From NCBI RefSeq assembly GCF_000337035.1, contig NZ_AOJL01000060.1:367073-412250 (forward strand): a stretch of DNA of 45,178 bases, in the 5' to 3' direction. This document shows positions 18,286 to 25,859 of this stretch, piece after piece. The position numbers and the translations under genes are program-made. Numbering within the stretch: the stretch's first letter is position 1; each line of letters opens with the position of its first letter. The notes below the pieces were generated by a model that was not told where the DNA came from, searched no databases, and saw nothing but the letters and a program-made list of their open reading frames with translations. Origin of the DNA: Halorubrum coriense DSM 10284. Lineage in GTDB: Archaea > Halobacteriota > Halobacteria > Halobacteriales > Haloferacaceae.

Positions 18286-18918
18286 TCAGCGCCAGAAGCG
18301 CTTCGCGAACCGCGAGAAGAACCCCTCGTCCGGCTGGTCGACCCGCTCCCACAGCCGGAACGCGGCGGCGGCGTCGGCGTTCTCGCTGGCGACGAGCGCC
18401 TCGCGGTCGGGGGCGACCGCGACGAGGTTCACCTCGTAGTGGCCGTAGTAGCCGAACTTCAGCAGCGTGCGGTCGCGGAACCCGGCGACGAAGTCGGCGA
18501 CGTCGTCCGGGATGCGGTCGGCGACGACCGCGACGGTGACGTCCGTCCCGTAGTGTTCCTCGTGTCCGTCGACGCGGTCGTCGGCGACGCCGTGCGCGAA
18601 CTCGACGAGGCGCTCCAGCTCTCCGACGCTCGGGGTCGACACCCGACGGACGTACACGAACTCCCGCATGTCGTGGTCCGCGTAGCTCAGGGCCGGGTGG
18701 AGGAACTGCTTCTGGTTCCGCACCCGCATCTCCGCGGTCATCTCGAACCGCTCGCCGTCGACGGCGACGTCGCGGTCGAGGTCGTAGCTGTACATCAGCC
18801 GGTCGGAGACGCGGTCGAGGTACTCGTCGTCGTAGTCGGGGACGGCCTCGCGGATCTCCGCCGGTAGCTCCTCCGGGTTCCGGCGCTCCCCCTCGCCCGG
18901 CGTCGCGTTCTCACTCAT
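18286..18918 (-). CDS. Conserved haloarchaeal protein of unknown function
   Basis: A 210-residue acidic, soluble protein (ELPAEIREAVPDYDDEYLDR near the N-terminus; REFVYVRRVSTPSVGELERL in the middle; VTVAVVADRIPDDVADFVAG later). The mix of predicted strands and helices looks like a full globular domain, but no motif is recognised. It overlaps the cupin gene by eight bases and lies downstream of it, so the two are very likely one operon and may work together. Confidence 0.75.
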   Translation of the reverse strand: MSENATPGEGERRNPEELPAEIREAVPDYDDEYLDRVSDRLMYSYDLDRDVAVDGERFEMTAEMRVRNQKQFLHPALSYADHDMREFVYVRRVSTPSVGELERLVEFAHGVADDRVDGHEEHYGTDVTVAVVADRIPDDVADFVAGFRDRTLLKFGYYGHYEVNLVAVAPDREALVASENADAAAAFRLWERVDQPDEGFFSRFAKRFWR

Positions 18919-19291
18919 CGTCGGGGTCGTACGGGACGGCGTCGCCGGAGACCGGCGGCGCGCCGATCGCCAGCACCGTCACCGGCTCGTCGGCGTCCGC
19001 CGGGTTGTACGCCCGCTGCGGGCTGCCGGGGTCGACGACGAACAGGTCGTCGGCCGGGACCTCGTAGGTGCGGTCGGGGGTCTCGACCGCGAGCGTCCCG
19101 TCGAGGACGTAGAACGCCTCCTCCTGCGTCTCGTGGGCGTGGTAGGCGAGTGGGAGCTGCTCGCCCGGCGCGGCCCTGAACCGGTTGATCGCCGCGGCGT
19201 CGAGCCCGCCGGGGTCGGACAGCTTCCGACACTCGCAGGGCCGGTCCGGCTCCGGGTCGACCGAGTCGACGTCGACGACACGATATCCCAT
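18911..19291 (-). CDS. Cupin-domain protein
   Basis: A 126-residue single-domain cupin. The first metal motif reads HAHETQEEAFYVLDGTLAVE (H, H, E pattern) and the second is about PADDLFVVDPGSPQRAYNP, where the usual second histidine is replaced, so metal binding may be incomplete. The N-terminus contains CECRKLSD. Cupins of this size are often small-molecule isomerases, dioxygenases or sensors; the substrate is unknown. The ATG at 19291 was chosen for its family-like N-terminus. It overlaps the downstream unknown gene. Confidence 0.85.
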   Translation of the reverse strand: MGYRVVDVDSVDPEPDRPCECRKLSDPGGLDAAAINRFRAAPGEQLPLAYHAHETQEEAFYVLDGTLAVETPDRTYEVPADDLFVVDPGSPQRAYNPADADEPVTVLAIGAPPVSGDAVPYDPDDE

Positions 19292-19433
19292 GGGAACACA
19301 TTCCACGGAGCGGCTAAAAAGGGCGTCGGGAGCGGACGGTCCCCGAGCGTCGAACCCCACGCGGGGCGACGACGGAGCGAGCCCGACAGTCCGGCACGGG
19401 CGCGAGCATGCTTGAGGCGGCCCTTTTGCGACG

Positions 19434-20123
19434 GTGTTCAGATAAGGTTTGAAAGGTGAGGCGGTGCGTTTTCAAAGTGATTCATGCCCGAAAACGACCG
19501 CCTCAGCGGCTGTTTAGACGATATCAACTTAGAGTTTGTGGAGCGAGAGGCAACACCGAAGTTGTTGATGAAGCTCAGTATTCAGCTCCACCTTGCTGGA
19601 TTATCGCTTTCGAATACTGTTTCATTTCTTGAGGTGTTTGGTGTTGATCGGGTTCGATCCACTGTTCACAACTGGGTTCACAAGGCCGAGCTACAGCCGG
19701 AATCTGGTCGCAGCCCGAATCACATTGCGGTCGATGAAACTGTGATTCAGCTTGACGATGAACAGTATTGGCTGTACGCCGCCGTCGATCCTGACTCAAA
19801 CAATTTGCTCCACACGAAGCTTGAACCGACAAGAACGAACGTGATCGCGGATCAGTTTTTCGCGGAACTCCGCGACAAACACGACGTGGACGACGCGATC
19901 TTTCTCGTTGATGGTGCGGTTCCACTTCACCGAGCATGTGAAAAACACGGCCTCGATTTTAGATGCGAACGACATGGAAATCGGAACAGCGTCGAACGTA
20001 TATTTCGTGAACTAAAACGCAGAACTACCAGTTTCTCAAACTGTTTCAGCAACGCCAAAGCAGAAACTGCTGACGAGTGGCTGAGATCGTTCGCTTTCGC
20101 ATGGAATCAGCTTATCTGAACAC
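19434..20123 (+). mobile_element. IS6-type insertion sequence, about 690 bp, apparently complete
   Basis: Perfect 13-bp inverted repeats, GTGTTCAGATAAG at 19434-19446 and its reverse complement at 20111-20123, enclose a single transposase gene. The element is clearly more A/T-rich than its surroundings, which marks it as foreign. A 10-base sequence CCTTTTGCGA occurs at 19422-19431 and again at 20128-20137. It sits two bases outside the left repeat and four bases outside the right one, so it is either an imprecise target duplication or chance. The element sits between the cupin promoter and a small gene at 20184 and interrupts no recognisable gene. Confidence 0.88.
19484..20119 (+). CDS. IS6-family transposase
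   Basis: A 211-residue DDE transposase, close to the usual length for haloarchaeal IS6 elements. Acidic catalytic candidates are D84 (HIAVDETVIQ), D143 (IFLVDGAV) and E171 (NSVERIFRELKRR). An N-terminal helix-turn-helix region (LSLSNTVSFLEVFGVDRVRS) would bind the ends. It reads without interruption, and its stop codon lies inside the right terminal repeat, so the element could still be active. Codon use is less G/C-biased than that of its neighbours. Confidence 0.93.
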   Translation: MPENDRLSGCLDDINLEFVEREATPKLLMKLSIQLHLAGLSLSNTVSFLEVFGVDRVRSTVHNWVHKAELQPESGRSPNHIAVDETVIQLDDEQYWLYAAVDPDSNNLLHTKLEPTRTNVIADQFFAELRDKHDVDDAIFLVDGAVPLHRACEKHGLDFRCERHGNRNSVERIFRELKRRTTSFSNCFSNAKAETADEWLRSFAFAWNQLI

Positions 20124-20183
20124 GAGGCCTTTTGCGAGGCGGAGTTTTAACCGGAAGGACCACGTTGTATGTCGTGAGGAACC

Positions 20184-20435
20184 ATGACAGACGAGGGAGA
20201 CGAAGCGGACGGCGCGGTCGAGGCCGAGGCCTGCGGTCGCTGCTCGATGTCGACGGTGGTGGGAGCGGTGGCGGAAGACCAGTCCCCCGAGGAGCACGCC
20301 GAGCGCGACCCGTTCCGGGGCGAGCGGATCGAGGTCGACGAGTCCGCCGTCCGCCGCGCGTCGCCGGCCGGCTACCTCGGTGACCTCAAAGAGCGGCTCG
20401 ACGCGGTCGCGCGCCGGATCGCGTACGGCGAGTAG
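20184..20435 (+). CDS. Small acidic protein, unknown function
   Basis: An 83-residue protein with strongly acidic composition typical of haloarchaeal coding regions. The N-terminal part has one CGRC pair (EACGRCSMSTVVG), too little for a full zinc site on its own. The C-terminal half, ASPAGYLGDLKERLDAVARR, looks like an amphipathic helix. A TATA-like TTTTAA at 20145-20150 lies about 35 bases upstream, just outside the insertion sequence. The insertion may have changed its upstream region. Confidence 0.6.
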   Translation: MTDEGDEADGAVEAEACGRCSMSTVVGAVAEDQSPEEHAERDPFRGERIEVDESAVRRASPAGYLGDLKERLDAVARRIAYGE

Positions 20436-20567
20436 GCGTCGGCCGGGGTCTCCGGGCCGGGTCGCGCTCGGCGAACCGATGGCGGTGTCGAGCCCGGCAG
20501 ACGGGGTCGGCGACTCACGTCAGTTCGGGGAGACTTATACGCCTCCGTGCCGTAGCGGGAGCAACCG

Positions 20568-21254
20568 ATGGAAGAGAGCATCTCCGGTTTCAAGGTGCGC
20601 GGCGACTGGGGCGACGTCGTCGAACACGGAGAGCGAATCTCGCTGGCGCTCCGCGAGGTCGGCGTCGACGAGGACGCCTACTACGAGTTCGACGAGTGGC
20701 GTCCCAAGACCCACGAGCGCATCGACGAGGACGTCTCGGAGAAGACCGCGGCGCAGGCGTCCGTCGACGAGGGCGAGGGCGAGCGCGCGGGGCAGTCGCC
20801 GGGCGACGACCTCCAGACGGCCGGCGAGAAGCTCACGGAGTCCTACGAGCAGGTCGAGGAGAACGACACCGAGAGCGCCCGCGAGAGCTGGGGCGAGTCG
20901 ATCGAGCACGTCGCCCGCGCGGCCGACTCGGCGAGCCGGAAGGCGCTCCGGCGGGTGGAGGACGCCGTCTACCGGAACGTCATGACCCAGATGGCCCCGT
21001 ACTACTTCGACAACGAGCTCGTCAGCGCCAACGTCCAAGAGGTCGCTCGCGCCGAGGACGGCGAGACGTTCGTCTTCGAGGTGAACGTCAACGACGACGA
21101 GCTGAAGGCGGAGGTCTCCGGGGTCCTCGACGAGTACGAGTCGGAGATCGACCGCTGGCACGTCGAGACGGAGAAGCGGACCGACGACGTCGCGGCCGCC
21201 GAGGGCGTCGAGCCGCCGGTCGAGGAGGGCGGCCCGGACTCGACGACGACGTGA
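20568..21254 (+). CDS. Haloarchaeal conserved protein (DUF5828-like)
   Basis: A 228-residue acidic soluble protein. The N-terminus (SGFKVRGDWGDVVEHGERIS) and the middle (YRNVMTQMAPYYFDNELVSA) read as a compact conserved domain, joined by a helical, highly charged linker at about residues 55-110 that may form a coiled coil. The DUF5828 label is from memory of this family's appearance. A TATA-like TTATAC at 20535-20540 lies 28-33 bases before the ATG. No functional hint comes from the neighbours. Confidence 0.72.
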   Translation: MEESISGFKVRGDWGDVVEHGERISLALREVGVDEDAYYEFDEWRPKTHERIDEDVSEKTAAQASVDEGEGERAGQSPGDDLQTAGEKLTESYEQVEENDTESARESWGESIEHVARAADSASRKALRRVEDAVYRNVMTQMAPYYFDNELVSANVQEVARAEDGETFVFEVNVNDDELKAEVSGVLDEYESEIDRWHVETEKRTDDVAAAEGVEPPVEEGGPDSTTT

Positions 21255-21342
21255 GCCGACCCGACGACCGCGCCGACGCGTCGGCCGGCCTCCGTCGAGA
21301 CACATCGGTCGCTTTTAATTCGCCGACCGCCGAATCACGCCC

Positions 21343-21582
21343 ATGAGCGAGGTACTTCGGGTCGAGGCGGGAGAGCTGTCCGTCGACGAACTCATCGACG
21401 CGCTCAACGACGGACAGCGGATCCTCCTCGACGTCGAGGTCGCCGGCGCGAGCCACGAGGTCGCCCTCCGGTACGACGGGGAGACGTACCACTGCGACAC
21501 GCCGACGAACCTCCACCGGCACGCCGACGAGTCGGGCATGCGGGGCTGTATCGACCAGATGGGCTACGCGTCTCGGGAGTGA
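21343..21582 (+). CDS. Small conserved haloarchaeal protein
   Basis: A 79-residue acidic protein. DELIDALNDGQRILLDVEVA is a helix-strand unit; the C-terminal half contains YHCDTPTNLHRHADESGMRG, with one Cys and two His that could bind metal. A TATA-like TTTTAA at 21313-21318 is 25-30 bases before the ATG, giving a leaderless start. No function is recognised. Confidence 0.68.
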   Translation: MSEVLRVEAGELSVDELIDALNDGQRILLDVEVAGASHEVALRYDGETYHCDTPTNLHRHADESGMRGCIDQMGYASRE

Positions 21583-21637
21583 CGCCCTCGCGTCGGGGAA
21601 ACCGACATTTAACGTCGCCGCGCGCGAATCGAGTCGT

Positions 21638-22012
21638 ATGAGCGACCCCGAGATCGAGGACCTCGTCGGCGACCGCTCGCCGTCGTTCGAGCACGTCCTC
21701 TCCTGCGTCTTCGGCGTGCGAGACCACGAGAGCCGGGCGTACCTCGCGCTGTTAGAGTACCCGGGCAGCACCGTCGCCGAACTCGCCGACGCGCTGGACC
21801 GGGACCGGTCGAACGTGAACCGCTCGCTGTCGACGCTACGGGAGAAGGGACTCGTCGAGCGGCGGCGTCGCCTCCTCGACTCCGGGGGGTACGTCTACCA
21901 GTACACCGCGACGCCCGTGCCGGAGGCCAAGCGCCGCCTCCACGACGCGCTCGACGAGTGGGTCGCCGACGTCCACGACGCCATCGACGGGTTCGACCCG
22001 GACGAGCGCTGA
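21638..22012 (+). CDS. Winged helix-turn-helix regulator, TrmB-like
   Basis: A 124-residue single-domain DNA-binding protein. The sequence EYPGSTVAELADALDRDRSN forms the helix-turn-helix, followed by NRSLSTLREKGLVERRRRLL as recognition helix and wing. This matches the N-terminal domain of TrmB and of the many short haloarchaeal regulators. The usual TrmB sugar-binding domain is missing, so any ligand must act through the N-terminal 35 residues or the short C-terminal helix. A TATA-like TTTAA at 21608-21612 lies about 27 bases upstream. Its targets are unknown; the S9 peptidase gene converges on it from the other strand. Confidence 0.85.
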   Translation: MSDPEIEDLVGDRSPSFEHVLSCVFGVRDHESRAYLALLEYPGSTVAELADALDRDRSNVNRSLSTLREKGLVERRRRLLDSGGYVYQYTATPVPEAKRRLHDALDEWVADVHDAIDGFDPDER

Positions 22013-22033
22013 CCCCGTCGCCCGCGGCGGCGA

Positions 22034-24169
22034 CTACGCTTCCGATTCCTTCGACTCCTCCGACTCCTCCCCGGCGCTCAGCCCGTCGTCCTCGGGGCGG
22101 TCGAGCGCGCGCTCGGCGTCGTGGTACTCGGAGTAGCCGTCGAACCAGCGGGCGATCCGCTCGATGCGGTCGACGACGTGCGCGGGCTCGCCGGACCGCG
22201 AGAGCTCGTGGCCCTCGCGGGGGTACCTGACGAACCGCGTGTCGACGCCGTTCTTCCGTAAGAGTCGGTGGTACAGCTCCGCCGTACAGATCGGCGTGCG
22301 CGTGTCGTCCTCGGAGTGGATCAGCAGCGTCGGCGTGTCGACCGCGTCGGCGTGGCCCGTCGGCGACTGCTCCCAGAGCCACTCCGGCTCCGCCGAGGGC
22401 ACCGTATCGAAGTCGCCCTCGACGAGCTTGTAGGCCGCGTCGGTCGAGCCGTAGAAGCCGGTGAGGTCGTAGACGCCGCGCTGGGAGACGGCCGCGCGGA
22501 AGTAGTCCGTCTGGCCGACCGCCCACGCGGTCATGAAGCCGCCGAAGGAGCCGCCGGTGACGAACGCGTTCGAGTCGTCGATCTCCGGGCGGTCGGCGAC
22601 CGTCTCGACGCCGGCCATCACGTCGCGGAGCGTGACCGCGCCCCAGTCGCGCTCGATCGCCTTGGTGAACTCCTCGCCGTAGCCGGTGGAGCCGCGCGGG
22701 TTCGACCAGAAGACGGCGTAGCCGCGGGCCGCGAGCGTCTGGAACTCGTGCCACATCGTCCCGGCCGTCGACCACATCGCGTGCGGGCCGCCGTGGATCT
22801 CGACCGCGAGCGGGTACTGCCCGTCCGCGTCGGCGGACTCGCCGTCCGCGTCGCCGACGTCCGCCGGCGGCGTCAACAGCCAGCCCTGAATCTCGACGCC
22901 GTCGGACTCGAAGCGGATCTCCTCGGGCTCGGCGACCGCGCGCTCGTCGAGGTAGTCGGCGTTCAACTCGGTCAGGCGGGTCGTCTCGTCGGTCGCGGCG
23001 TCGTAGGCGAACGCGTCGCCCGGGTGGTCCCACTCGCTGGCGGCGTACGCGACGGTGATCGACTCGGGCCCCGCGTCGGCGTCGCCCCCGACGGTCGCGC
23101 CCGAGACGGTGCCCGGACGGAGCAGGCGCTCGGGGTCCGCGCTCCCGTCGGCGGGGACGCGCCACAGCGCCGTCTTCCCCTCGTCGGGCGTCGCGAAGTA
23201 CAGCGTCTCGTCGGCGGGCCCCCACTGCGGGGTCGTCCCCCGGCCGAGACCGCGGTCGATACCGCCGGTGAGGTCGGTGACCGCGCCCGACTCGGCGTCG
23301 AGGACGCGGAGGTCCGTCGGCTGCATCGACACCTGCTCCGGCTCGGCGTGCGTGAACGCGACGCGGCCGTCCGCGGTCGCCGCGAGGTCGGCACCCCAGC
23401 CCGTCGTGGTGTGGACGCGCTCGGCCTCGCCCGCGTCGAGGTCGCGGGCGTGGATCGCGATCTCGACGGAGTCGTCGGGGTCGTCACCGACCGCCTCGGT
23501 GTAGTACAGCGTGTTGGCGTCGCCCCACGAGGGCGCGGCGAAGTCGGCGTCGCGGTCGGTCACCCGGCCGACCGCGCCCGACTCGGCCGGGTCGGGGTCG
23601 GTGACGCCCCCGACGGTCGCGTCCGCGTCGACGACGTACACGCCGGGGCGGCGGCCGTCGAAGTGACGCTCGGCGGCCCGGTAGACCGTCCGGTCGATGA
23701 CGCGGGGGTCCGGGTGCTCCTCGGGCTCGTAGTCGTCCGGCACCGCGAGGTCGCGGTCGGCCTCGCGGTCGTCGGCGGTCACGGACTGGACGAACGCGAT
23801 CCGCTCGCCGTCGGGCGACCACGCGATCGACGAGACGCCGCCGACCACGTCGGTGACGCGGCGGGCCTCGCCGCCGTCGAGCGGGAGGACCCACAGCTGC
23901 TGGCGGTCGTCGGCCGCGCCGCGGGTGGAGGTGAACGCGATGCGGTCGCCGGAGGGGCTCCAGCGCGGCTCGGCGTCGGAGCCCTCGGCGAGCGTGAGCC
24001 GACGGGGGTCGGCCTCGCCCGCGGTATCGACGACGTACACCGTCGTCTCGTAGCTGTCGTCGTCGTCCGGCTGTCGGCGCACGAAGGCGACGCGCTCGCC
24101 GTCCGGCGATATCCGGGGGTCGGACGGGACCGCGATGTCGTGGTAGTCTGCGGCGGTGATCGGCTCCAT
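22034..24169 (-). CDS. S9 family serine peptidase (prolyl oligopeptidase / acylaminoacyl peptidase type)
   Basis: A 711-residue enzyme. Residues 1 to about 420 form a beta-propeller of WD40-like/TolB-like blades (repeats such as RWSPSGDRIAFTS and AWSPDGERIAFVQ). The C-terminal alpha/beta-hydrolase carries the catalytic triad: S541 in GGSFGG, D622 in SEDDTRTP and H654 in EGHELSRSG. Family members cleave short peptides or remove acylated N-terminal residues. No signal peptide is seen, so it acts in the cytoplasm. A Ser/Glu-rich tail (EESEESKESEA) is encoded by a short TCC/GGA-type repeat and looks like a recent expansion. Confidence 0.93.
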   Translation of the reverse strand: MEPITAADYHDIAVPSDPRISPDGERVAFVRRQPDDDDSYETTVYVVDTAGEADPRRLTLAEGSDAEPRWSPSGDRIAFTSTRGAADDRQQLWVLPLDGGEARRVTDVVGGVSSIAWSPDGERIAFVQSVTADDREADRDLAVPDDYEPEEHPDPRVIDRTVYRAAERHFDGRRPGVYVVDADATVGGVTDPDPAESGAVGRVTDRDADFAAPSWGDANTLYYTEAVGDDPDDSVEIAIHARDLDAGEAERVHTTTGWGADLAATADGRVAFTHAEPEQVSMQPTDLRVLDAESGAVTDLTGGIDRGLGRGTTPQWGPADETLYFATPDEGKTALWRVPADGSADPERLLRPGTVSGATVGGDADAGPESITVAYAASEWDHPGDAFAYDAATDETTRLTELNADYLDERAVAEPEEIRFESDGVEIQGWLLTPPADVGDADGESADADGQYPLAVEIHGGPHAMWSTAGTMWHEFQTLAARGYAVFWSNPRGSTGYGEEFTKAIERDWGAVTLRDVMAGVETVADRPEIDDSNAFVTGGSFGGFMTAWAVGQTDYFRAAVSQRGVYDLTGFYGSTDAAYKLVEGDFDTVPSAEPEWLWEQSPTGHADAVDTPTLLIHSEDDTRTPICTAELYHRLLRKNGVDTRFVRYPREGHELSRSGEPAHVVDRIERIARWFDGYSEYHDAERALDRPEDDGLSAGEESEESKESEA

Positions 24170-24283
24170 GCGTGTGGGTCGGACGGGGGAGGCAAAAGGC
24201 GTCGGGAGGCGGAAAGGCGGTCGGCCGCGCGGGCGACGCGGCCGCCGGGCCGGAGCCGCGGCCCGCGCGCGGTCTTCCGCCGC

Positions 24284-24877
24284 TCAGTCGTCGCCGTTGT
24301 CGAACGCGAGCGAGACGCCGTCGTCGTCGACGGTCGCGCCCGCGGCGCAGACCGGGTGTTCGAGGTCGGCGTCGAGCAGTTCGGTCGCGACGGACGCCGC
24401 GTCGGTCGCCGTGAGGTCGTACGGCTCGGGAGAGTCGGTCTCGTAGGTCGCGACCACGGTGGGCTCCTCGACGGCCTCGACGAGCAGCGCGTCGCGCCGG
24501 ACCGCGCCGATCGTCGCCGACTCCGCGCCGACGACGCCGGCGACGCGGGGGGTGTCGTAGTCGTCCTTCTCGTAATCGAGCGCGAGCAGGGCCGACGCGA
24601 GCGCGTCGCGGGCGGGGTAGCCGCGCTCCAGCTTCTCGGCGATCGGGTCGACGTGCGAGCCGTTTCCGAGGACTGCCAGCGGCTCGTCCGCGGGAGTCTC
24701 GACCGCCCGCGCGCAGTTGTACGAGACGTAGGGGTTGTCCGTCTCAGGCGCGTTCGCGGTCGGGCCGACGGTGAGCGTTCCGTCGCGGTCGCGGACGCGG
24801 CGGTTCGGGAACGAGCGCGAGGAGACGCGGTAGCCGCCGATGCCGGGCGCGACGACGACGAATCGTCCGACGTACAT
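24284..24877 (-). CDS. purO: IMP cyclohydrolase, archaeal type
   Basis: A 197-residue PurO-type enzyme that closes the ring of FAICAR to give IMP, the last step of purine synthesis in many archaea. The N-terminus [12 protein letters not shown] and the stretch [12 protein letters not shown] are typical. [12 protein letters not shown] and [20 protein letters not shown] are also family signatures. Length is normal. A TATA-like TTAAAAC at 24901-24907 lies 24-30 bases upstream of the ATG, so the mRNA is probably leaderless. Confidence 0.92.
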   Translation of the reverse strand: MYVGRFVVVAPGIGGYRVSSRSFPNRRVRDRDGTLTVGPTANAPETDNPYVSYNCARAVETPADEPLAVLGNGSHVDPIAEKLERGYPARDALASALLALDYEKDDYDTPRVAGVVGAESATIGAVRRDALLVEAVEEPTVVATYETDSPEPYDLTATDAASVATELLDADLEHPVCAAGATVDDDGVSLAFDNGDD

Positions 24878-25062
24878 ACAGCTTCGTGCGGATTGTGCCG
24901 GTTAAAACGCGTCGATGTGCGCACGAACGCGATCTGAGCGAGATCCGAACGCGACTCGTACCGGGGCGGCGCTCGTCGCGGTCGCGGCGGCCGTGACGGC
25001 GACGGACGCCGACGCTGGGCGATCTCGTCAAGCGATCGCACGGCGACCGTAACGCGCAACGC

Positions 25063-25071
25063 TTACAAACA
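25063..25071 (+). promoter_or_regulatory. TATA-like box of tRNA-Gln
   Basis: CTTACAAAC lies 25-33 bases before the first base of the tRNA, the normal position for an archaeal promoter. Confidence 0.5.
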
Positions 25072-25095
25072 CGTACTGGCTATCGGTAAATGCGC

Positions 25096-25168
25096 AGTCC
25101 ATTGGGGTAGTGGCCAATCCTGTTGCCTTCTGGGGGCAACGACCCTGGTTCGAATCCAGGATGGACTA
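25096..25168 (+). tRNA. tRNA-Gln (anticodon CUG)
   Basis: A 73-base cloverleaf. The acceptor stem AGTCCAT pairs with ATGGACT, discriminator A. The anticodon stem TTGCC/GGCAA holds the loop TTCTGGG with anticodon CTG, reading CAG codons. The T arm is CCTGG-TTCGAAT-CCAGG. No intron is present and the CCA end is not encoded, as is usual in archaea. Confidence 0.95.
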
Positions 25169-25179
25169 TTTCTCCGCGT

Positions 25180-25242
25180 CTCGTTTCGACTGGAACCGAG
25201 AGGTATCCCCGTCCCGGGGTTTCCAGTCGAAACGAAGGGGTT
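25180..25242. repeat. Inverted pair of ORB-like sequences after tRNA-Gln
   Basis: A minus-strand copy at 25180-25197 (GGTTCCAGTCGAAACGAG on its strand) and a plus-strand copy at 25219-25242 (TTTCCAGTCGAAACGAAGGG in the centre) face each other with their TTCCA sides inward, separated by a GC-rich spacer of about 20 bases. The right copy fits the ORB pattern fully including the G run; the left copy lacks a clear G run. The pair could bind Orc1, or act as a stem-loop that ends transcription from the tRNA and the convergent cgi121. Confidence 0.65.
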
Positions 25243-25265
25243 GACAGCGGCGTTCGGACGCGCGC

Positions 25266-25859
25266 TCACTTCTCGACGTCCAGCAGCGCGACCCGCTCGC
25301 GGACGGCGTCGGCGAGGTCGCCGTTCGTCGCGGCGAGCTCGCGGTCGGTGACCCCGTAGAACTCGCGGACGCGCTCCTCGTCGGCCCCGGCCGAGAGGTC
25401 TTCTCCGTCGGGGATCTCGGTCGAGTCGGTCGCGAGCGACCGGAGAGAGTCGACGGCCCCGTCGAGGTCGGCGGCGGAGCGCTCGACGCCGGGGACCGCG
25501 CCGAAGTCCGCGGCGAGGACGACGGCGCGCCGCTCGCCCTCGGAGATCCCGAGTTCGAGCGCGCGGTCGATCTGCCTGCGGCCGGCCGCGTACAGCAGGA
25601 CCTCGACGCCGGGGTCGCGCGCGACCGCCTCGCCGCGGGCGATCGCCCGCGCCGCGAGCCGCGCCGCCTCGCTGAGCTGCGTCGCGGAGACGACGAGGCC
25701 GGCGTCGAACGCCTGGACGACCGCGCCGGTCTCGGCGGCGGTCGCGTCGAGGTCCGCGAGGAACGCGTCGAGGTCACCGATCGCGAAGGTGCCGGCGACG
25801 AGGCGGACCGCGGGGTCGGGCGCCGGTTCCCCGTCGCCGCCGGCCGCGGAGTCGGTCAT
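25266..25859 (-). CDS. cgi121: KEOPS complex subunit Cgi121
   Basis: A 197-residue protein matching archaeal Cgi121. This KEOPS subunit binds the tRNA 3' end and helps the Kae1-Bud32 core make the t6A modification at position 37 of tRNAs. Recognisable parts are [20 protein letters not shown], the helix [20 protein letters not shown], and [17 protein letters not shown]. The last two form the conserved helix-strand region. It overlaps the hel308 stop by four bases (ATGA), so both are in one operon, an arrangement known from many haloarchaea. The C-terminus ends in acidic residues, with no truncation. Confidence 0.9.
   Translation of the reverse strand: MTDSAAGGDGEPAPDPAVRLVAGTFAIGDLDAFLADLDATAAETGAVVQAFDAGLVVSATQLSEAARLAARAIARGEAVARDPGVEVLLYAAGRRQIDRALELGISEGERRAVVLAADFGAVPGVERSAADLDGAVDSLRSLATDSTEIPDGEDLSAGADEERVREFYGVTDRELAATNGDLADAVRERVALLDVEK

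Noticed and set aside
22268-24937. Very long plus-strand open frame (889 codons) opposite the S9 peptidase and purO
   Set aside because: It is the antisense shadow of real genes in GC-rich DNA. Its translation is Arg/Val/Gly-rich with no domain.
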